From contig NZ_QNUL01000010.1 in NCBI RefSeq assembly GCF_003383615.1, forward strand, positions 62,001 to 126,000: a DNA stretch of 64,000 bases, in the 5' to 3' direction. Under the pieces are notes generated by a model. The model saw only the letters and a program-made list of their open reading frames with translations. It was not told the origin of the DNA and ran no database searches. The stretch is from Dyadobacter luteus (GTDB taxonomy: Bacteria; Bacteroidota; Bacteroidia; Cytophagales; Spirosomataceae). This document shows positions 18,464-26,148 of this stretch, piece after piece. The position numbers and the translations under genes were made by a program. Each line of letters opens with the position of its first letter. Position 1 is the stretch's first letter.

Positions 18464-19177
18464 ATGGCAGAATCAATCAAAACAGCCCTTATTACGGGAG
18501 GCTCAAAAGGAATTGGATATGGTGTGGCGGCTGCGCTCATTCAGGATGGAATCAGAGTTGCGGTTACAAGCCGATCACAAAAAAGTGCCGATGAAGCGGC
18601 TGCATCACTCAACAAAATCAAAGAAGGATTTGCAATCGGTATTGAATCGGATGTACGTAATCTCGAATCCCAGGAAGCCGCCGTTGCAGCCGTTATTGAA
18701 AAATGGGGACAGCTCAATTATGTAATCGCGAATGCCGGCGTAGGTCATTTTGCTCCGATCGGTGAACTTACTACAGAGCAGTGGAATGAAACGATTGACA
18801 TTAACCTGACTGGCGTTTTCTTCTCGGCAAAAGCATCTTTGGAAGCTTTAAAAGCAACTGAAGGCTACTTTATCAACATTGCGAGTCTGGCAGGAACCAA
18901 CTTTTTCGCCAATGGAACTGCGTACAATGCCAGTAAATTCGGACTCGTGGGTTTTTCCCAGGCCATGATGATGGACGTAAGAAATCACGGTATTAAGGTG
19001 ACTACAATTATGCCTGGTTCTGTGGCAACTGAATTCAGTAATCACCAGCCTTCTGAAAAAGACGCATGGAAAATACAACCGGAAGATATCGGACAGATTG
19101 TTTCTGATCTGATTAAAATGCCGGCGCGTACACTTCCAAGTAAAATTGAGGTACGCCCTACTACACCTGCGAAATAG
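18464..19177 (+). CDS. Short-chain dehydrogenase/reductase (SDR)
   Basis: A classical SDR of 237 residues with an NAD(P)-dependent oxidoreductase role; substrate unknown. It shows TGGSKGIGYGVA (cofactor site), DVRN for the adenine pocket, VIANAGVGHF in place of NNAG, and the catalytic Ser in INIASLAGTN with YNASK. The basic residue after the second beta-strand (VTSRSQKS) suggests NADPH preference. The family is similar to SDRs annotated as 3-ketoacyl-ACP reductase or sepiapterin reductase-like proteins. It is transcribed away from fabG and converges on a membrane protein gene nine bases after its stop. Confidence 0.85.
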   Translation: MAESIKTALITGGSKGIGYGVAAALIQDGIRVAVTSRSQKSADEAAASLNKIKEGFAIGIESDVRNLESQEAAVAAVIEKWGQLNYVIANAGVGHFAPIGELTTEQWNETIDINLTGVFFSAKASLEALKATEGYFINIASLAGTNFFANGTAYNASKFGLVGFSQAMMMDVRNHGIKVTTIMPGSVATEFSNHQPSEKDAWKIQPEDIGQIVSDLIKMPARTLPSKIEVRPTTPAK

Positions 19178-19186
19178 GTTTAAAAT

Positions 19187-20275
19187 TCAGGAGTAGTTGA
19201 TTGTTTTCTGTCCTGAATAAAATCTGTAAAACTGATATCCTGCCAAAAAAATCGCTGAGAATGCGATGGCAACCACAGGTATCTTATACATGATCAGTAA
19301 GGTAAGGATAACAAAACCAATCAGAACGGGCTGCATGGAGTCTTCCATCAGCCCGCTTTTTTTGTACAAACGGGTATGAAATAGAAGTAACAGCGACAGT
19401 CCGAGCGTATACAATTGTACGATTTCAATAAATGAAATTATCTCGTAACGAAAACAAATGAGCGTTTCAGGCAGGATGATCAGTGCGTGTATAGCCACAA
19501 TTCTAAAAAAACGCTTTGATACAGCAAGCGGTAACGAGCGCCCCCACATCCAGATCACATTATCCCATTGAAATATTTCAAAAGACAATCCGATGTTCAG
19601 TAAATAGCCAAGTGACAAGCCTATTGCCGGAAGTCGGAGATCATAATCATCCGTTCCGTAGTAAAGAAGTGTACACATAAAAACGACTGCAGCACCTGCT
19701 TTACATAACAGAAGCGTTACACCCTTTTCACGGAAAAGCCACTCCACCGACCACCAGAGCCAGTTCGCAGGCCTCGGGAACTTTGCAAATTTTGTATTCT
19801 TTTGATTATCTGCAATCAGATCGGGATGATGCACACGCCATGATGCCACACCTGAAAGCAACAAACAAAGTATTGTGAAATAAACAGGAACCGGCCAATA
19901 ATGTCCTAACAAGTTATCCTGATAGCCAATGCAAAACATATAGATTCCATAAAAAAGCAAGGGCTGAAGAAAACCCACTCCAATCCATGAAAACCTTAAT
20001 AAACGTCGGGCTGTGCCCCACAAACGGGCATTATAGACGAAATGATATTCTGGCTGTCGCCATAGATTTAATAAAAAATGCCCGCAGAACAATGTATAAA
20101 TCAACCAGATCACGGAAAGATATAGCATACCGAAACGGTCTGTCAGGAAGAAAACAGCAAATGTATAGTGCTCACGTCCACTGAGAAAACCGAATAAAAC
20201 AGCAATGATCACGAAAAACATCCCCGAACGCTGGCGGAAAAATTCAGATACGGTACTTTTCAGCAAGGTTTTCAT
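19187..20275 (-). CDS. Multi-pass membrane protein, probable ABC transporter permease
   Basis: I do not recognise a named family. The 362-residue protein has about nine hydrophobic segments, for example MFFVIIAVLFGFLSG, FGMLYLSVIWLIYTLFCG, VYFTILCLLLSGVA and a C-terminal pair around VLIGFVILTLLIMYK. The first four bases of the gene overlap the end of the upstream ABC ATPase gene, a strong sign that the two work together as an exporter or a lantibiotic/ABC-2-type transporter. No substrate can be inferred. An alternative is a stand-alone Bacteroidota membrane protein whose ATPase is coupled for other reasons. Confidence 0.65.
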   Translation of the reverse strand: MKTLLKSTVSEFFRQRSGMFFVIIAVLFGFLSGREHYTFAVFFLTDRFGMLYLSVIWLIYTLFCGHFLLNLWRQPEYHFVYNARLWGTARRLLRFSWIGVGFLQPLLFYGIYMFCIGYQDNLLGHYWPVPVYFTILCLLLSGVASWRVHHPDLIADNQKNTKFAKFPRPANWLWWSVEWLFREKGVTLLLCKAGAAVVFMCTLLYYGTDDYDLRLPAIGLSLGYLLNIGLSFEIFQWDNVIWMWGRSLPLAVSKRFFRIVAIHALIILPETLICFRYEIISFIEIVQLYTLGLSLLLLFHTRLYKKSGLMEDSMQPVLIGFVILTLLIMYKIPVVAIAFSAIFLAGYQFYRFYSGQKTINYS

Positions 20276-20910
20276 ATGACAGAAATCGCACTGAGTGTTT
20301 TATTCCGAAGTGCATACGCTCCCGATATAGACAATCCTTCCTGTTCGAAAGTCTGGTGGGACGATAACAGGAAAGTCACTCCATTGGCGTAGTATGTTTT
20401 CACAACTTCAAACAAAGCGGCTCGCGCGTCTTTGTCGATGGTGATCAGCGGCTCATCCAGAATGATTACTGACGGATTCCCCAAAAATGCCAATGCCAGC
20501 GACACTTTTTTTACCATGCCGCTGGAACAACTCCCGAAAGGTTGTTTGAGATAATGGATGCCTAGTGCCTCTGTAAGTATACCCACTTGTCCGGCAGGGC
20601 TATTTTTAGCCTCTGCAACAAACGAAAGCAAATCATGAGGCGTAAGAAAAGATGGATAGACAGGTTCTGCTTCGCCAATGTTCAACCGTAACAGGTACTC
20701 CACCGACTGCTTTTTCAGATCATAATTTCCATTCAGCATTACTTTTCCTGAATACGGCAGCATTCCCGAAAGCGTTCTGAACAACGTCGATTTTCCGGCT
20801 CCGTTCTCTCCCTGAATCCAATAAATGCCATATTCAATTTCCCACGAAGGAATATCCAGGACCTGATGTGAGCCATAATATTGACTTAACTGACTGATTT
20901 CAAGCACCAT
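20272..20910 (-). CDS. ABC transporter ATP-binding protein
   Basis: A compact ABC ATPase of 212 residues that would power the membrane protein encoded immediately downstream (4-base overlap). Motifs are complete but slightly divergent: Walker A GENGAGKST (from residue 34), signature CSSGMVKKVSLALAF in place of LSGGQ, Walker B SVIILDEPL, and the H-loop in LSSHQ. Proteins this short, with a divergent signature, are usual in ABC-2-type exporters. A 36-base gap separates it from the glycosyltransferase-like gene upstream, so all three may be one unit. Confidence 0.85.
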   Translation of the reverse strand: MVLEISQLSQYYGSHQVLDIPSWEIEYGIYWIQGENGAGKSTLFRTLSGMLPYSGKVMLNGNYDLKKQSVEYLLRLNIGEAEPVYPSFLTPHDLLSFVAEAKNSPAGQVGILTEALGIHYLKQPFGSCSSGMVKKVSLALAFLGNPSVIILDEPLITIDKDARAALFEVVKTYYANGVTFLLSSHQTFEQEGLSISGAYALRNKTLSAISVI

Positions 20911-20946
20911 AAAAATCTTCTGTTCAGATCTAACCTTTTGGGTAAA

Positions 20947-21834
20947 CTATGGGGCAACAATACCAAATTCATCCTCCAATACCTTGCGTGCTACTGACTC
21001 TTCATACTGATAAAGATCCTGATTAAACATCGCATCATGACCTGCATTTTTCAGGCTGATCCAGCTGTGAATTGCAAAAGGATCGTAGTTAAAATTGGCA
21101 AAAGTATGCCCTACATTGTTGAGTTGGGAGAACCATTCCACGCCAATATCAAGCTTATTGAGTGTTCCAAATGGAGCCGCTTTTCCAACGGGAACGGTTG
21201 CAGGGCGTGCTTTGGCAATATTAATCATCGCCACATATTCATTTACTCTGCACTCCGGTAACGGCCATGGCTTGTCTTTCTCCATCACAGACTCGTACAG
21301 ATGACTTCTGGAGCCGGGAAACTCAGCAGAAAGCTTCATCAATTCTTCATAATCCGGCTTGTATTTGGTGTATGTATCACCGTCACACAATTTTGCGGTA
21401 TGAGCCGGACAATTCCAGCATTGTCCTATTTTCCCGATTGCAGTATGCCCGTTGATCTGATCCAGATACTGACCTACCAGATCTCCTGTAAAGTAGACGT
21501 CATTGTGAAGAACCAAGAGGTAATCTTTATCTGTCTTTTCCCAGGCATACTGATACCGAACTGAATACCGATACTGCCTGAAATATTGAAAAAAGCCGTA
21601 GACTTTGTTTACCCAAAACCAAAAATTGGGCCTGTAATAAACTACCTTATCACCGAGCTCATCCAGAATAAACTGATAATTAGGCGGTTCAGGTTGTTTT
21701 TTTTCTTCAATAAAGTAAATCTTGTCGATCCATTCTCCCGAATGCTTCAATAGTGTGAAAAGCGTGATTGCAGTCTGATAGGGTTTCCCATATGCATTGA
21801 TGGCAACATCTACGCTCGCTTTTTTCCTTGTCAT
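20947..21834 (-). CDS. Glycosyltransferase-like protein of unknown role
   Basis: The protein is 295 residues with no signal peptide. Its layout resembles GT-A nucleotide-sugar transferases: VDVAINAYGKPYQTAITLFTLLKHSGEWIDKIYFIEE looks like the first beta-alpha-beta unit, and LLVLHNDVYFTGDLVGQYL resembles the acidic DxD-type metal motif (here H-N-D). The rest (GQCWNCPAHTAKLCDG, with two close cysteines, and PLPECRVNEYVAMIN) is not something I recognise. It lies upstream of the ABC ATPase and membrane protein genes in the same direction, so modification of an exported glycan is possible but speculative. Confidence 0.5.
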   Translation of the reverse strand: MTRKKASVDVAINAYGKPYQTAITLFTLLKHSGEWIDKIYFIEEKKQPEPPNYQFILDELGDKVVYYRPNFWFWVNKVYGFFQYFRQYRYSVRYQYAWEKTDKDYLLVLHNDVYFTGDLVGQYLDQINGHTAIGKIGQCWNCPAHTAKLCDGDTYTKYKPDYEELMKLSAEFPGSRSHLYESVMEKDKPWPLPECRVNEYVAMINIAKARPATVPVGKAAPFGTLNKLDIGVEWFSQLNNVGHTFANFNYDPFAIHSWISLKNAGHDAMFNQDLYQYEESVARKVLEDEFGIVAP

Positions 21835-22129
21835 ATAATCTAGTTACAGTGTATATCAGAAGAGCAATAACCACTCCTCTGGCAAATATTCATGGTGACC
21901 TCCGCCAAAAATATGGAATTTACCTGTACACTTCGTACCTGTCAAAGGTATAAAAGTCATTACATCTGCATCTTTCTATCTATATAGCTCATCTTCTTAT
22001 CAAACGGTTATGTAAACGAGCTCCGGGTAACATCTGCTGTAGTCTGTCGTAGATAGCTCTTCAGGCAAATCATTTTAATTTAAAATTTTATTATTATTGT
22101 ACAAAAAAAAGACCAGACCTACATCTGTC
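21835..22129. other. Divergent intergenic region, no gene seen
   Basis: This gap separates the divergent glycosyltransferase-like and hydroxylase genes and should hold both promoters. I find no exact TAnnTTTG element, RNA gene or obvious repeat. Its last 50 bases are very AT-rich. Confidence 0.5.
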
Positions 22130-22957
22130 ATGGACTTCATCATCAACTATTTCGGGCAAATTCCTTCTTCGCATAGAAGTGCCATCCTTGTTGGCGGGAT
22201 TCTATTTTTCTGGTTGATAGAAGGCGCATGGCCGCTCTTTCGTTTTGGGTACAATAAATGGAAACATGCCGGAGTAAATATTTTTTTCACCTTCACTACT
22301 ATTTTAGTGAATGTCCCTCTGGCATTTCTGCTGGTACGTTGTAGTGATTTCTGCAGTCAAAATAGCTTTGGCATACTGCAATGGCTCCCGGCTTTGCCAA
22401 CCTGGCTCTATGCACTTATTGGTTTGTTACTATTGGACCTGGTGGGTGCCTGGCTCGCTCACTGGACGCAGCATAAAACCAAATGGCTTTGGCAATTTCA
22501 TATTATCCATCATGCCGACCAGCAAGTAGACACTACAACCGCCAACAGACACCATCCCGGTGAAAGCCTCTGTCGTTTTATATTCACGTTGATGGCCATT
22601 CTCATTGCGGGTGCTCCCATGTGGCTGGTATTTCTGTATCAGTCCCTATCAGTGGTACTCTCTCAATTCAATCATGCGAATATCGTCCTGCCACGGCAAC
22701 TCAACAGTATCCTCAGTCTGATTATCGTAACGCCCAATATGCATCATATTCACCATCATTATGTACAACCGTACACAGACTCGAACTACGGGAATATCTT
22801 TTCGATATGGGATCGGATATTGGGCACATACAGGGTGCTTCCTCAAAAAGACATCGTTTACGGACTTGACACGCATCCTAACCCAGAGGAAAATACTGCC
22901 ATTAAGAATCTTCTCAAAATTCCATTCGGAACATACCGTCCGCCAGTTGGCAAATGA
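22130..22957 (+). CDS. Sterol desaturase / fatty acid hydroxylase family protein
   Basis: An integral membrane di-iron oxygenase of 275 residues that would hydroxylate or desaturate a lipid. The eight-histidine pattern of the superfamily is visible: HWTQHK (HxxxH), FHIIHH (HxxHH) and the C-terminal MHHIHHH. It is interleaved with about four hydrophobic segments (AILVGGILFFWLIEGAWPLF, VNIFFTFTTILVNVPLAFLLV, YALIGLLLLDLVGAWLA and a later one). In Bacteroidota such enzymes can act on membrane lipids or carotenoids. I chose the ATG at 22130; the frame is open to a TTG at 22097, but the extra Lys-rich residues are unlikely. Confidence 0.85.
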   Translation: MDFIINYFGQIPSSHRSAILVGGILFFWLIEGAWPLFRFGYNKWKHAGVNIFFTFTTILVNVPLAFLLVRCSDFCSQNSFGILQWLPALPTWLYALIGLLLLDLVGAWLAHWTQHKTKWLWQFHIIHHADQQVDTTTANRHHPGESLCRFIFTLMAILIAGAPMWLVFLYQSLSVVLSQFNHANIVLPRQLNSILSLIIVTPNMHHIHHHYVQPYTDSNYGNIFSIWDRILGTYRVLPQKDIVYGLDTHPNPEENTAIKNLLKIPFGTYRPPVGK

Positions 22958-23101
22958 CGCCACTTGTCAACATTACAGCAGAATTTTTTAATAGAAAATT
23001 GAAACCTCGGTTACTTTTTAAATATTTTTAATAAATTGTCCTTCTGTTTCGGAGAGAAGATATTGCTACCGGAACATATTAAGTACTAAACAATTGACCT
23101 G

Positions 23102-24148
23102 ATGTCTAATAACTCTTCCGGGCGCCGCTCGTTTCTCCGACTTTCAGCTTTGGCATTACCCTTGCTGCAAGTGGGAAAACTCCTTGGCAAACCTGCTCAA
23201 AAAAAACCGATTGTAGTATCAACCTGGGATAGTGGCCAGATTTCCAATGGAGCCGCTTGGCCAGTTCTTGAAAAAGGCGGTCGTGCCCTTGATGCCGTGG
23301 AACAGGCAGCCATTGCCGTAGAAAAAGATATAAGTTGTTGTATTGGCTTAGGAGGCAATCCCGATCGCGATGGATTTGTGACACTGGATGCCAGTATTAT
23401 GGACGACAAGTTCAATTGCGGTTCAGTAGCATTTCTTGAAAAAATTAAACACCCGATATCAGTTGCCCGTAAACTGATGGAAACGACTCCACACGTTTTT
23501 CTGGCAGGTGCAGGTGCGCAGCAATTTGCATTGGCCAACGGCTTCCCGCTGGAATCCGGTGAATTATCTCCCGATGCAGCCAAGGCTTACAAAGAATGGC
23601 TGATCAAGGCGGAATACAAACCTGTCATCAATATAGAACACCAGCAATCGCATCCGCAAGAAAAGGGAAACGGGCCTTTCGCTCCCAACCGTTTTGATGA
23701 TGGTTCATTTAACCATGACACTATGGGGACAATTGCTCTGGATGCAAGTGGCAATTTATCGGGCATGTGTACAACCAGCGGCATGGGCTTTAAGCTCCGC
23801 GGACGTGTAGGTGACTCTCCTATTATCGGTGCCGGATTATATGTCGATAATGAAGTAGGCGCTGCTACCTCATCCGGACAGGGTGAAGAGGTGATCCGTG
23901 TATGTGGGACGCACCTCGTTGTGGAGTTTATGCGCAATGGTGCCTCACCAGCCGAAGCCTGCAAAAAAGCAATTGAACGCATTGTGAAACGTGATCCCAA
24001 GCGTGCCAAAGAGTTTCAGGTAGGTTTTATTGCTATTAACAAACAAGGCGAAGTGGGTGCGTATTCAGTACAAAAAGGCTTTAACTACACCGTAACTGAA
24101 AAAGGCGGAAAAGGAAAAGTGTATGATGCTAAGAGCTATTTCTCATAA
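23102..24148 (+). CDS. Tat-exported N4-(beta-N-acetylglucosaminyl)-L-asparaginase (Ntn-hydrolase)
   Basis: This protein of 348 residues belongs to the glycosylasparaginase / isoaspartyl peptidase family. It would cut the N-acetylglucosamine-asparagine bond of N-glycan remnants. The proenzyme splits itself before the catalytic threonine, here T207 in NHDTMGTIALD. Downstream come CTTSGMGFKLRGRVGDSPI and GAATSSGQGEEVIR, the substrate-binding loops of the family. The N-terminus GRRSFLRLSALALPLL has a twin-arginine export signal, placing the enzyme in the periplasm. The next gene is an alpha-L-fucosidase, which fits breakdown of fucosylated N-glycans. Confidence 0.9.
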   Translation: MSNNSSGRRSFLRLSALALPLLQVGKLLGKPAQKKPIVVSTWDSGQISNGAAWPVLEKGGRALDAVEQAAIAVEKDISCCIGLGGNPDRDGFVTLDASIMDDKFNCGSVAFLEKIKHPISVARKLMETTPHVFLAGAGAQQFALANGFPLESGELSPDAAKAYKEWLIKAEYKPVINIEHQQSHPQEKGNGPFAPNRFDDGSFNHDTMGTIALDASGNLSGMCTTSGMGFKLRGRVGDSPIIGAGLYVDNEVGAATSSGQGEEVIRVCGTHLVVEFMRNGASPAEACKKAIERIVKRDPKRAKEFQVGFIAINKQGEVGAYSVQKGFNYTVTEKGGKGKVYDAKSYFS

Positions 24149-24200
24149 GCTGTTAGCCGTAAGCGATCAGTTTTTAGCACGTTCTATACGGAAAAGTTAA

Positions 24201-24249
24201 ACACAGAGTTTCGCGGAGATTCATCAGTAAAACTCTGTGTAACTCCGCG
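24201..24249. repeat. Interleaved inverted repeats (pseudoknot-type order)
   Basis: ACACAGAGTTT (24201-24211) is complementary to AAACTCTGTGT (24230-24240), and CGCGGAG (24212-24218) to CTCCGCG (24243-24249). The order A-B-A'-B' is that of an H-type pseudoknot. A further ACTCTGT copy occurs just downstream at 24254-24270. It lies in the gap between the asparaginase and fucosidase genes. Confidence 0.55.
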
Positions 24250-24412
24250 CCTTCACTCTGTAAACTCTGTGGTAAAATATTCCATTGAAAAACAATTCTT
24301 TACAAACGTTTGGGCAGGCTCAACGTGACATGGTCTCCTAAGCTGTCGAAGAATTAACCTCTATAATTAACCAATTACCAAAGCTAACTGCTTACAGTTC
24401 AAAGCTAACAAA

Positions 24413-25828
24413 ATGAAAATCTATTCTCTTTTACTTTTCACTCTTCTCTCCAGTCTGACGGCCACTGCTCAGCAACATTCCGAGCAGGATCATTCCAAGT
24501 ATGTAGTTCCAACAGATCCGCTCGTACAGCAAAAACTGGCCAAATGGCAGGATGTAAAATTCGGGCTGATGATGCACTGGGGAACATATAGTCAATGGGG
24601 TATTGTGGAATCGTGGTCGCTCTGCCCGGAAGATGAAGGCTGGTGCGAGCGCAAAGGCCCTCACTCCCATAACTGGTATGAATACAAAAAAGCGTATGAG
24701 GGTATCGCCAAAGAATTCAATCCGGTAAAATTCAATCCTGAAAAATGGGCCACAGCTGCCAAAAATGCAGGAATGAAATACCTTGTGTTTACAACCAAAC
24801 ACCACGATGGTTTCGCGATGTTTGACTCCAAACATACCGATTACAAAATCACCAATACACCTTTCGGATCCAACCCGAAGAGCAACATTACCAAAGAAAT
24901 TCTCTCCGCATTCCGTAAAGAAGGTTTTATGACCGGAACGTATTTCTCCAAACCAGACTGGAATGTAGATTCTTACTGGTGGCCCTACTTCCCGCCAAAA
25001 GACCGTAACTCGACTTACGATCCAAAGAAAAAACCGGAGATCTGGGAGAAGTTTAAAACCTTTACCTACAACCAGATCGAGGAGCTCATGACAGATTACG
25101 GTTCGGTAGACATTCTCTGGCTGGATGGTGGCTGGGTTCGTCCCTTCAATACCATTGACCCGAAGATCAGCTGGCAGAAATCTATTCCTTACGAGCAGGA
25201 TATTGATATGGCCAAAATTGCAAAAATGGCTCGTTCTCACCAGCCTGGCTTACTGGTAGTTGACCGTACTGTAACCGGAGAATTTGAAAACTACGTAACG
25301 CCCGAGCAGCAAATCCCGGATCACTACATGTCTATTCCATGGGAATCGTGCATTACCATGGGAGATTCATGGTCATATATCCCGAAAGAGAATTTCAAAT
25401 CGACAGAAAAGCTGATTCACACATTAGTGGATATCGTAGCCAAAGGCGGCAACCTCTTACTGAACGTAGCACCCGGTCCTGACGGCGAATGGCATCAGGA
25501 AGCCTATACCCGATTGGAGGAAATTGGTAAATGGATGAAGACAAACAGCGTAGGTATTTATGAAACCAAACCTCTTGCTCCTTACCGCCAGGGCAAATGG
25601 GCTTATACCAAAAAAGGCAATACAACTTACGCATTCTACCTTGCTGAAGCCGGAGAAAAGCTTCCAACAAGCCTGAAACCAGAAGGATTGACCATTCCTA
25701 AAAACGCTAAAATAACGCTGGCAGAAAGCAAAAAGGCCTTAAAACAAAAAGATGGAAGTATTTTAATTCCTGTAAAAACCAGTGAGGAAGTGGGCGTGCA
25801 GGCTGCTTATTTGTTGGTGATTGAGTAG
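24413..25828 (+). CDS. Alpha-L-fucosidase, GH29
   Basis: A secreted retaining alpha-L-fucosidase of 471 residues. A signal peptide (MKIYSLLLFTLLSSLTATAQ) leads into the GH29 TIM barrel. Family markers are WQDVKFGLMMHWGTYSQWG, MKYLVFTTKHHDGFAMFDSKHTDYKI, the nucleophile region SVDILWLDGGW (probable nucleophile D238) and LVDIVAKGGNLLLNVAPGPDG. A C-terminal beta-sandwich of about 80 residues follows. It lies directly downstream of the glycosylasparaginase gene, and the two may act on the same fucosylated glycoprotein substrates. A second GH29 gene lies at 41256. Confidence 0.95.
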   Translation: MKIYSLLLFTLLSSLTATAQQHSEQDHSKYVVPTDPLVQQKLAKWQDVKFGLMMHWGTYSQWGIVESWSLCPEDEGWCERKGPHSHNWYEYKKAYEGIAKEFNPVKFNPEKWATAAKNAGMKYLVFTTKHHDGFAMFDSKHTDYKITNTPFGSNPKSNITKEILSAFRKEGFMTGTYFSKPDWNVDSYWWPYFPPKDRNSTYDPKKKPEIWEKFKTFTYNQIEELMTDYGSVDILWLDGGWVRPFNTIDPKISWQKSIPYEQDIDMAKIAKMARSHQPGLLVVDRTVTGEFENYVTPEQQIPDHYMSIPWESCITMGDSWSYIPKENFKSTEKLIHTLVDIVAKGGNLLLNVAPGPDGEWHQEAYTRLEEIGKWMKTNSVGIYETKPLAPYRQGKWAYTKKGNTTYAFYLAEAGEKLPTSLKPEGLTIPKNAKITLAESKKALKQKDGSILIPVKTSEEVGVQAAYLLVIE

Positions 25829-26148
25829 GGTTACGGAGATTGACAAATGTAGTGGCGTGAAAGCTCTCAAAAAAACTGCTCAGCAATAGCAAAATAAAAT
25901 TCTAACCTGATTCGAACATCTACTACCACATCGTCATTATTGATTCATTGAGATTGATATGTAAAACCCACACGTTTTGAAGAGCTTAAATGGTCGTCTA
26001 CTAAAAGTTTCGTATAGTGGTATGAGTAGAGTTTAGGAATGGTATCTTTATGGGATAGGTTCGGCCGAATCGTACTGAACAGATACTTACAAAATAAATT
26101 GATGAAAACCCTTAAAAATTTTAGTAACACCTACCACATAACATAATT
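25829..26148. other. Intergenic region before HD-Hsp90 gene, no gene seen
   Basis: This gap of 320 bases should hold the promoter of the following large gene. I see no tRNA, known RNA or complete insertion sequence. Base composition shifts from mixed to AT-rich as the next gene is approached, consistent with an insertion boundary lying here. Confidence 0.45.

Noticed and set aside
24201..24270. Riboswitch before the fucosidase gene
   Set aside because: The complementary pieces resemble common low-complexity intergenic text and match no riboswitch class I know.
24431..25240. 269-residue minus-strand frame opposite the GH29 gene
   Set aside because: It mirrors the fucosidase catalytic barrel; the plus-strand reading has all GH29 motifs.
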